DNA of 64,000 bases, taken from contig NC_061128.1 in assembly GCF_905220365.1 (NCBI RefSeq), positions 5,518,001 to 5,582,000 of the forward strand, in the 5' to 3' direction. This stretch comes from Vanessa cardui (lineage: Eukaryota; Arthropoda; Insecta; Lepidoptera; Nymphalidae). Shown piece by piece: positions 40,801 through 52,800 of this stretch (positions are counted from its first letter, which is position 1; each line of letters begins with the position of its first letter). The notes beneath the pieces are model-generated. The model did no database searches. It was not told the origin of the DNA and was given only the letters and a program-made list of their open reading frames with translations. A program made the translations under genes and the position numbers.

Positions 40801-43800
40801 ATTATACCAAGAAGGAACAACTCTTCCTACAAATCAAAATTGTACGAAATCCTTTTTCGGTTTCACAGTTTAATCTATGCGTTGATAATTTCTATATTGT
40901 ATAGAGGATATACAGTCTGATTATCTCTAAAATAATTAAATAATATATGTTCCACGTCATTTTGTTTAGAGCTCTATTTAGTTACTATTAAATAGAGTAT
41001 TATTATCCGTCTAGGATAATCAAACACGAAAGGAGGTACACGAAACTTACTCTAATATTATAGGCTGGATAAAAAATCATGTAACGGTAATGTCTTAGGG
41101 TTAATGATATAACGGGCATATTGCCGTTTTTGTCGAGCTATTTGATTTATTAGTGCTACTCTAAAATATCGAGAACGGTAGTTTGACTACGATTCTGACT
41201 TAATTACATTCAAATAAATATCATTTCGACAATGATTTCTTATTATCAATTACAACTAAATAGCCGAAATAAATATTTTTTTACTGTAATTATTAATGTC
41301 AATGGTTTTAAAAATGCACAATTCTACGTGCATACGGTACACTGTATTGTATTAAGCGATTATTATAGATACTATTTTAAGTGATCGCTAAAGAATTCAA
41401 ATGTTTTACAATGTAGCAAATTAATTATAAACGAAGTGAAAATTAATATTACGGTAATGAATAAATATTTGAATGATACGTTCGCCGGCTGATTTGTTAC
41501 CGTAGAGGGGGCCGGTCCACCCTGACATTCGGTAAACTTGACTTGGCTCTTGAGAAATTGACCAAATTGCGGCATATCACTATCGAACGGCGCATTGTAG
41601 TCACGTACATATATACATATTTTTAAATTATATTTTACGATAAAAAATGTGAGTTATCGAAACTTTACTAGTGATGGAGGTGATTTGTTTAATTTTTTTT
41701 TAATTTGATTTTATTTTGTTGCAGTGAAAATGGAGATCATAAACAGGATAGTGGACGGCTATCATGATCTGATGGACAATCAGAGCGATCAGAGGGTAAA
41801 GGACTGGTTCCTGATGTCTTCCCCTTTTCCCACGCTAGCGATCTGCCTCACCTACGTATTCACAGTAAAAGTAAGTAGGAGTTAAAAGTCTATAATATAA
41901 AAAAAAAATTTACAATATTTTTTTTTTATTTTTTATTTTTGAATTTTAAAAATTATTTGTTGATATTATTGAATAATATATTAATAATAATATTATAGAA
42001 TCGTATTATAATTGTAATTTTTATACCTTACAAATTTCTACAGGTATTGGGACCAAAATTAATGGAAAACAGAAAACCTTTCGAGTTAAAGAAGGTTCTC
42101 ATTTGGTACAATCTTTTCCAAGTTATATTCAGCAGCTGGTTGTTTTACGAGGTAAATATACATGTTTTTTTTTTCATAATATTTAGAAACTTATCCTCAT
42201 CTCGCCTAGAAAATATTATAGAATACACAAATAATACTTTAGAACATTACGTTTATTTTTTTATGAACGCATCTTTGCCATTATATAGTCGATCGAAAAG
42301 ATATCGAAGTATTCGATATATTTTTTTAAATAAAATGTCAATCGTTATTATTAAAAATAAAGAATACATTCGATACAATCTTAACATTTACAAATATGCG
42401 ACATTGTGGTTTTATTTTCGTATCTTATTTGTTGACTTTATTTTATTCGATTAATAATACTTTATATAAACTTTACGTATATCCTTTCAAATGTTACACG
42501 ATTTGGTCTTGATTATTTTTAAAACCTTAACTTTTTACTACTTTAATAACTGATTATTAATAGTTAATAAACTAATTTTTGTTACTTTAAATAAAGCAAA
42601 AACTTTGTTTATGTTACTGGCATTGATGCTTAGAAAAATATGTATACATGTTATGATTTTTTTTTGTTATAATATTAATAATTTTATTTTTTGCAGAGTA
42701 TTGCTAGCGGATGGTTTACGTCATACAGCTTCAGATGCCAACCGGTTGATTATTCTAACAATCCTCAGGCTTTGCGGGTATTTATATCTTTTTGTTATAT
42801 TTAAAACGAATATTAAATTTGATAGCGAATGCTTATAACATTCGCTATAAATTCTTCTATAAATTCTTAAATTTAGAAGTGTTTCTGGATATATTACGAC
42901 CTATGATAGCAAATTAAAAAGTAAGCTAAAAGTAATTAAGTATTTTTAAATTAACGTATTCTAGAAATATATGTGTAACATTTTTTAGAGCTGTGGTTGA
43001 TGTTGAAAGATAGTTTTTTATTGCAGTTTAGTAATACGAAGACGAATATGTAGAGATTGTTGAAAGAGCACTACAATTACGAAAATATAACTAACGGAAA
43101 ACAATGTTGTAAAAACAGAAACCGTTCCAAAAGTGATAACAATTATAAACCATTATTGATTACATCATGACATAAGCTAATTCGCCTTAAACTTTTTACT
43201 TTTTTTATATATTTGTATAGGTTTTTTAATGTTTAAATCAAAGTTCAAATATTCAAAACAATTCATATTCGTTCGAATTTTTGTTGTGTTTCGTAGTTAT
43301 ATTTATAATTAAATATCCGTTTTTTTACTGTATCTGACCGGTTTCTTAAAGTTTTGCAATTATTTAAGAGGCAGAAAAAAAAGCGATCAAGGTCTAAATC
43401 CTAATTCGAATTAACATAAATATATGGTTAAACTTTAACATCGTTCGAAAGCACGCTCAAGGGCAGAAATTAAAAGTTTTGATTATAAAATTGGGACACA
43501 AAATACTCAAACGAGGAATCATTATTCGTACGGAAATATTTTTAAATATAGTTTTACCTTAAAATTATGTTGCATGATGCTGGTTCGTGTTTTGAAATAT
43601 AATACTTAGAGTTGGTTAGTAGATTCAGATAATGCTTAAGTAATCCTAACGTTTTCTAAATTCGATAGTTATCTCAGTAACAAATATAGGTATGATACAG
43701 TCAAGATAATAAATTACTTGTAATAATTTACAATAAACCAGTTAATACGTTTCATGTGATAAATAACTGTCATTGTTGTTTAGGATTTTTTTTTAAATTA

Positions 43801-46800
43801 GGAGTGAAATTGTGTGGGTGTTGGTTTGTATAAGAATAAAAAAGTCTTAAAATAAATAAGAATGAATACGATTTTATGCCTTTTTTATACATTCATTTGC
43901 ATATCTAATTAAATAAGGTAAAGGAGACTTGTATAAAAATACATTTTCTGTTTATATCGATAAACTATACTACTAGACTACGTTCAGACAAATAGAATAA
44001 AATGTATGTTACAAATAGTCATATATGTTACACAGATTAATAACTGATTTATAAACTATGAAAACGTATGCTAAACACTTTTTATTAGTAGTTTTAATTC
44101 CAAAAAAAAACCGAAATAAGAGGTTACGCACTTGATTTTAAATAAAAAAAATGTGCGTACAGGACCGGATTTAGAGGACCGGAGGCCCGAGGAACACAAA
44201 AGTGTTGAACAACTTTTTTCGGTCAGGGTTTGAATTATTTATTTCGGAACAAATTAAATTCTTTAACTCCCTATATAAAAGTAAAATACAGATTTATACG
44301 TTACCATATCTACATGTGTTCTCCATTAAATGTTTTAATTCGTCGTAATTGGCATGTTTTTGTTTTGGAAATTTCTATTGTTGAACCCTCTTGGTCGCAC
44401 CGGGCCAGTACAAATATACCCTAAATCCGGCCCTATGTACATAATAAACTAAATGACGTAGGAGGAAATATTTGCAAACATTTTCATTTACTTTTAAATA
44501 AATAGTGTTTATTTTACAAGGTTATGAAAGGAGAGGATAAACAATGTCAAGAAAAAAAACTCAAATATTTCTTTTTTTTTGCAGATAGCACATGGATGCT
44601 GGTGGTATTACTTCTCGAAATTCACAGAGTTCTTCGACACGGTACGTAATTAAGTTGCCATTTAAAAAAAATGGTAGTTATTGTTTTTTTGTATCAATAA
44701 AATATGGTTATAATTATTTTTATTTCATGATATTATTTGTACAATTAGATTTGTGGAAAAAAAAAACTGTTTCCACAACGATAAACTACAAACATTCAAG
44801 CTATTAGAATATATCAGATATATATAACCTTTTTAATATGTGGGATATCAGTGCGATAAATCATATGTCAGATTTAACTTTATTAGACTTTTTTAGTCTG
44901 TGTCTATATGATATTACTAAATATGATTTTAATTTGATTTCTCAAATATTAATTAAAAACTTGATATAACATAAGTTTGCTTAGAATTTTAGTATGGTAT
45001 GTCAATGGATATATTATAGTTATAATGCTTTATCTTTTGTAAACCGGTAAAACAACTAAACGTGTTCATTGATATACTCGTATCAAAGATATCTTGATTT
45101 TTTGTATCAGAGGAAGATGTTTTCCCGATAGTCTTAATTAAACGAGATCGCTCACTATTCTCGTGTGGGATATTATTATTGCTTTTATACGAAGCATTTA
45201 ATTAAAACGCATAGAGTTTACACTTGGCTGCTCAAGCTAAACTGCGATGATATACTTGTTTTTATAAAAAAATTCGGGCAAAACCCTTATATATCATAGC
45301 CTAGCAATAGCATTTTTAATTGTGCGAAAATAATGAATGAATAGTAGAGAAAACGCAAGCAAATCTCCGAATATATTTCGTCCAATTACATTCATACTAA
45401 ATTCGCACAACCGTGCAAAAAATATATTTATATTGTTATAAAACGTGTTAGTTGATTATAATACTAATGAAGGACGCAGTTGACGCAATTAGACAATCTT
45501 TTATTTAATATACTTTTCTAAATTTACCATTTCAAATAAATATATTTTTTAATGTAATTAGTAATTATTATACATTGTATTATAATTGTATGTGGGAGTA
45601 TAGATATGTGACTCAAATGATCGTGCTAAAATTTCTCAGATAACTTTGGTGCTAATTACAATACAAACCAGTATATCATAGCAGCAAATATAAGCTTGTT
45701 AGTTTATAGTAGGAATTAGATAATTCTAAATCTATAAATTAGATAATTTATAGATATAAAAATTTTGACTAAGTTTAGACAATTGTTGACCTCCTACAAT
45801 TTGACGACCTCCATGGTCGAGTGGTGTGTACACCGGTTTTCATGGGTACGCCACTCTGAGGTCTCGGGTTCGATTCCCGGCCGAGTCGATGTAGATTACC
45901 ATTAGTTTTCTATATTGTTTTGGGTCTGGGTGTTTGTGGTACCGTCGTTACTTCTGATTTCCATAACACAAGTGCTTCCGCTACTTACATTAAGTTCAGA
46001 GTAATGTATGTGATGTTGTCTCATATTTATTATTATTATTATAATGATCGTTTTATTTTCCAGATCTTCTTCGTAATGCGCAAGAAGTTTGACCATGTGT
46101 CGAAGTTGCACGTCATTCACCACGGTATCATGCCCATGTCGGTCTGGTTCGGAGTCAAGTTCACGCCAGGTAAGTTTTACTAATAGTATAATACCGAACA
46201 AACCTGAATTTCAAGACTTGTTGTGCAATTGTACACACATAGACACAATAATAGTCAACAAGATTTGTAGAAAAATAACAAAAATATCAACGATATACGA
46301 GATTTATATTTTATTTATTTTTTTATTAATATTACTTGACTACGTTTTAACGCCATTATTTACTTTAGTTGTAACTGCGCGTTGAAATGGAGTTTTTATT
46401 GCCTTTTTAAAGTAAAATAAAGGCGTTCGTACGCTTGTCACGATACGGACACGTTAGTTACAACGAGGCTCAACTTACTTATTATGATTTACATCTGATA
46501 ATTATGTACTGGTTATCCTTTGTGCGATGCTTCTTAAAAATACTTGAAACATTTGAATCATAATTTCGTACAAGTTAAATAGACGAAAAAAAATAACATT
46601 TATAGCCAGTTTTATTATAAAAATTATAAATAAAAAATACCTATTAAATATAATGTTTTTTCCTATTCGTGAACAATTAAAGTGAGCTGCGTTCTTCCGT
46701 GTGCCGGACCTGTTTTATGTAAATATATGAGTTATATAAGTGGTTCAAAACAAATGCATATTACCTTAGATCGCAAAAAAAATCAGCGTCATATGTAAAC

Positions 46801-49800
46801 TCAAGGCAGACTGCCTTATAAGATATTGAACCTATGATACTTAATAGGCGTATAAAAGGACCTTCCACAACTAGTTTGTTTATGATACAGATAATTTAAC
46901 TAGATTTCTTTTACCTTCCTAGTATTATATTATTATTGTGTACTTTGTCCACTTAGAAGTTTCCATGATAAACATCTAATAACTTTAATGGCAGTGTCCT
47001 TATTTCCAATATTTTATTAAATCCAAGCGATTAAACCTTTAAGATTAGCATTACAAAGCAAATATCAATTAATTAATAATTAAAGTAGCAACCCTTTTTA
47101 GTTATTAACATAAACACTCTTTTGTTTCTGTATTCGCATTTCTTGCTTAACTATTATTTTCTGCGCGCTCCATCTGCTTTTTAGATTGTAATCTCAGCTT
47201 ATAAGTATGTACATTATAATTATACGATATATAATAACATTTATTATATACCCTCTCGTAAGTAACCCAGGAAATAGCAAAGACAACAAAAACAAAACAT
47301 AAAATTATAGACATCAAAGATGATCTCTAATTACACAACAATGGCGAGCCTGGTTCGACAGATAATAATCGTAACATACAATAATATCAAAACACAACGT
47401 TTACTTGATTAAAAAAAAAAAAAAACTAACGTTCTTAATCTGACGTATAACGAGTGTTTGAAGTGTATAAGCATTGTTTGCTTGACGTTTAGTGTAAACG
47501 AAATCGCGATTATTATTCATATTTGATTATCAACTGGCTAAATAAACGAGATCCTCTTGCACGACTTTTCTAGAATGTTAAAACTTGTACGACGTTTTTG
47601 TCGAACGTAAAGCAAATAAACATATACAACCTATAAACGACAAGGCTCTTACACCCGTACTTCGTATAATAGTTGCCAGAGTTAAAAATAAATGATGGCA
47701 GTGTAGTATTTGCCGCTCTACTGCAAAATACTTTGAATAATCTTAATAACTAAAAAAAACAGTGTTAAGTATATACTCAAACACTCCGTGCATTTCACAT
47801 GTACGTAAATTGGGATTTTACCAAATAAGAATGTAACAGGTACATATTATATTTTATATAATTATAATTCATTCTAATCTAAACTAGCTTTAAATGTACT
47901 TCATTTTGATTTATAATAAAGTAAGCATATTTTTATAAACTTTGTAACTAAACAACCGTATGTTACGTTCCGTTTGTTTGTTTTAATAAAACTAATAAGA
48001 TTTATATGGCACTTTATATTATGATAGTTTGGACTTAGGCTACACAACATTATTATATTTTGCATATTTTTTAAATTATAGCTTACAACGACATTTACGT
48101 TTTTGACCTCTAAACGTATATTCCGGTGTTTTGATTTGTATATTTACCATACTAGATATATTTTTGTTTATGAAACATCTAGAAAAATACCGTGTTTAGA
48201 ATTAAATTGAATATGATATTATTATAATTTTAATTAAATATCAAAATAATTTTCAAAAATATTTATTATTAATTTAGTTAAACTGGACGAGAGACAGTGA
48301 ACACAACAGTTTTTGTAATAGTTAATTTTTTTTATTATTACTGTTTGTTTTTCATGATCGTAATATATTTTAATCACGGTACGTACTAATTTATGCCGGT
48401 TTTAATTACGTCAAGTAAAAAATGTAGTTACATTTATTTAATTACTTTTATAGTACGTAGTTAAGTTAAGTAATTAGTTGGCACAATCTATGTCCGATTG
48501 TACCGTCTGCCACAAAAACACTACCATACGACTAATAGACTAGTAATGTACTAGAAATCTTTAATACATTGAAAACAGGACGACTTTTATTACGTGTTAT
48601 AAAATAAACACCTTCAAAGTTTTTTTACTCATTATTGACAGTGTTTTTTTAATCAAATATATCAAAGTAACATAATTTATTCATCAAATTTCTAGACGTT
48701 TACCAATGTCAATACAAACGCTTATAAGATCTCAGTTCAATCGCTTTGTATACTTTTGTAGTTCTTGTATAATAATCACCTACATTTTTTTTATTCATTT
48801 CGGTATCCTATAAGTTGCTTTTTGAGTCTGTCTTCCCAGCATACAACCGATCAAAAAAAAACCGTTGAAGTCTTGACTTATAATCTATATTTATACCAAA
48901 AGACCTTTTCTCATTGTTCGGATATACATAATTATAGCTTATATTTTGGCCGACGCTTCGACAGTAATTCAATTAACTAGTCAAGCAAATTCTCTTGAGC
49001 AATAACTTTTCTTTTTCAAATATTGTTATGATGACAATTATAAAGCAAATATTTTGGTTTTGTGTTGACTATTGTTAAACAATAGTACTAGATACTGTTT
49101 GTAACATACCTGTACCTAATCACAAAAGTATTAATTTTAAAAAATGTGGCTATTTTCGGGTCTCGTACTTAATTGTCGGAAACAGATTATGGAATATTTT
49201 GCAATTTTTTACGTTTATGTTACGTTACATTTATTTTCGAGAAGTAATTGATATCCGTTAAATTATCTTTAAAACGGTATGCAATCTTGATTCCGTGAAC
49301 TAATAAGATATAGATCTATATTAATACAAATATATGCCGAAATTAGGCGAGTGAGTTGCTTTTATGACTTGTGCAATGTATATACTTTTGTTTTGCTAAG
49401 AATTTAAATTTAGAACTAAGACTACAAATATAAAAAGAAGGTTATAAAGAAGTGAAGATGTTGCCATATTAAAAAAATATATAAATTCGTAATGCAAATG
49501 ATTAAACAGACTGCGCTTAGTTTATATCATAATAGATATTAATAGTATGTGAGTACTATTCCACTTGTTTTGTTTTTTTTTTTTACATATATGGAAAAAT
49601 ACCCCAATGAGTCTTTGAGAATCTTAAATTACATAAATCACTAGCGGTGTACCGTAATTTATTAGGCGGATGGTAATTTGATTCGGTTCGTGTATAGTTA
49701 TTGGTAACTACATACATACTAATAATGTAACCGGCGCGAACGTTAACCGCGTTTATATACGTTTTTTTTTTTTTTTTTAATTTTTTTTATGCAATTGAAA

Positions 49801-52800
49801 TATCTGTCTAATGAATAATTTAGCTTTTTTACGGATTGCGATTTGTTAATTATTCATAAATTTGAAAACATGCTTATTTTAATTAAAATACTTCGCTATA
49901 AAAAATTAAAAATTCAGTAATTCTTTGTTATTTTGTTATTTACCGGTCGTTAAGGTGATTGAGACATGTGATTAGGTATGATATTAATGACATTCAAATT
50001 AAATGTTGACATATGAAAATATTTACTACAAAAGAGATCATTATTAAAAAATATTAATATAAAATCAAACCTTGTATCTTTTCTGTCTTTAAATACGACT
50101 TTGATATATAGGATCAAACATTTGTCTAAATCGTCTTTGCATCAATCTCATTTAAAGTAAGAGCAATTATTTTACCTCTATATATTTAACTAGCGACCTG
50201 CCCCGGCTTTATACTACAGATTATTCTTGTTTCTTTACTGTATTATCCATGTTTTTCATACACAAAAATTTCCTCTCGAAAAACCCGCATCAAAATCTTT
50301 TGCGAAATTTTATAGTTCTAAGCATACATAGGGATAGACAGCGATAAGCGACTTTGTTTTATACTGTGTAATGATGATGATAATGATGACACACGCTCAT
50401 ACGTCTTAATATCTCATACTGTAATCCAATTGATTAAATTAGATAAATACGAGCCATAATAACGAGTCATTCTCATGAAATGGATAATCTATTGTTATTA
50501 TAATCAATGTTGTTGTCTTTAATACAATTAAAAAAAGTATACAGTAGGTACCTGAAGAAAACATCACACAAGCTTTATGTCTTTGCTAATAATACCCCTT
50601 AGTTGTATCATATCAATATATAAGTATAGCTACTACTGTTACATGTAGTTTTTCCGTGACAATATGATGCCTTAATCATATTCCATATTGGCATTATTTT
50701 TAATGGTTAGTTGAAAATGATATTGATTGCGTTGCTTGAGTAATTTATAATTATATTTCCAAACACTCTTTCTCATTTTCTGTTGCATACATTGCATATT
50801 TGATACTATATACTGTTTTAAAATAATACCTTTGTTAACTTCTTATACATACCTATTTAGATAATAGCAGCATAAAATAAAAGCTTGAGATTTAAGATGA
50901 TCATTCTATCTCGTTCGAGTTCATTGCCCGACACTTATACATGTATGGAAAATATTGTATCGTTGAATATAAATCAATATTCAAATAACATATAACCGAA
51001 AGCTTTATAAACCTTTTTGCAGAACATCATTTATAATAAGACCTTTATGAACCTTTTTCACAACATCATTTATAGTAAACATACCTAAAGTGATTTGTTT
51101 TCTTTTAAATTATATACTGAAAATAACTTTATGCGATTAAATACGCCATGGTAAGGTACGGCGACTTGCAAAAAAATAATGCGTTATAATCTAACATTCA
51201 TACTAAAATTATTTACTAAAAGATCAACGACGTCGAACATTTGAATTCTTAATTAGAATAGCTGTATTTACTCGTCAATTTAATAAAATTATTTTTTAAA
51301 ATGTTCGTAATATATTTCTTCTAAATCCTAGCTATATTTAACCTCAAGAAGATATGCTTCTACTATATGGATATTTTTCTATCAATCATCGGAACAAAAA
51401 GTTTAATTATATATACCGTTGGGATTTGTAGATATTTCTTTTGGTTATATTAAAAGATAATTATTCATTTTAGTCAATTTGTAATATGTCATGTTGTTAA
51501 CAGCTATAAATAAAAAAAAAAACTATATTTCGAAAATATTTAAAATATTTTTTAAAACTGTTGAGTAATATTTAAGCGCAAATACATTTTTTTATTTTTA
51601 TTCTTATTTTATTTAAGACCTTTATTTACTTTCTCTCATATATATGTTTATTTAAAGGTGGCCATTCTACGTTCTTCGGAATGCTTAACACGTTCGTCCA
51701 CATCGTTATGTACTCATACTATCTGCTTGCTGCCTTCGGTCCTCAGGTGCAAAAGTACTTGTGGTGGAAGAAGTACCTTACCGCACTACAGATGGTAAAA
51801 ATAACACATAAATCATTTATTTGTAAGACATCACTGACAGCAACACAATTGAATATTAGAGTCATGGATAAGAATTAGATAGTTATTATAATTAAACGAT
51901 AAAAAATCAATGTTACATGACTTCAAAGCTATGTTTAATGATTTGCTTGAGTCAATACAATAACAGACTAGGCAATGGCTAGTTCAAGCGGAGGAATTCC
52001 AAAGGCCGTACGTAATTAAATGTTCATCAAGAAGGTCGCGGTTGTCCAAGTAAAAGGGACGTCTAAGGTCAATACCATAGTCAAGGCTCAAACACTTGTA
52101 GACGTTACAGTAAAAAGGAAGCTGTGCTTAGTTGATTCATACGCGCTTATAAAGAACATTCGAGTGAATCAGGTTTTTCGTTCGAAAAAAACTACTCTAT
52201 GTAAATTAATTTGTTTTCCATGTTTGCTTGGTTAATGTATTCGTAGATCCTTTGACGTTATTCTGTTCGATTAATTATTTAATTTCTACCACAGGTTCAG
52301 TTCGTGATGGTCTTCTTGCACGCGTTCCAATTGCTCTTCATCGACTGCGATTATCCTCGTGCTTTCGTCTGGTGGATCGGAATGCACGCTGTTCTCTTCT
52401 ACTACCTATTCTCTGACTTCTACAAACAGGCTTATATCAAGAAGGCCAAGGTAAGCGATCGCGTTTTTTTTAAAGAGTTTCTCTTTCAGTACGATAAAAT
52501 AAAATTTGCTGAAACGTACTTGTGTCATATGTATTTGAATAAACGTCATGACATGACATGACAATGAATTTAATATAATTATAAAAAATATTATTACTAT
52601 AATATTTTAATCGAAAACAAAATGATCTTTATAAGATTAAAATATACAATATAATTAATTTAACAATTAACTTAAAGAATATTTAGAAATTTGAATATAA
52701 AACAGGTTTGCCGTCTTATATTCAAATTTTTAAGTGCCCAAATACCGTACACAAGTCAAAACGAGTAACGTTAAATTTTATCACTCTTTTTCTTATAGAA

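Larger units (their letters stand above)
22870..41724 (+). other. Inferred first intron of the elongase gene (18.9 kb)
   Basis: Bounded by GTAAGT at 22870 and TTGTTGCAG ending at 41724. It contains several repeat insertions listed separately and no coding exon that I recognise. A less AT-rich island at 30410-30620, another at 36850-36990 and a TCAAGGTCA word at 37464-37472 are the main non-repeat features. Further decayed fragments of dispersed repeats occur near 29150-29290 (CTAGCTACGCGTCCTGACTTC) and 35705-35735 (GACCCGTCACGGCCTTGCAC). Confidence 0.5.

Noticed and set aside
42047..42454. 135-codon plus-strand open frame as a separate gene
   Set aside because: It is elongase coding exon 2 read through its donor at 42152. 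Beyond the donor the text is AT-derived Ile/Tyr/Phe-rich noise.
45804..45885. A functional tRNA gene (A and B boxes)
   Set aside because: The boxes belong to a SINE head. The sequence continues into the SINE body seen elsewhere in the window, and a tRNA acceptor-stem cloverleaf is not formed.
45902..46385. Overlapping open frames on both strands around the histidine-box exon
   Set aside because: They are shadows of the SINE and of elongase exon 5, not independent genes.
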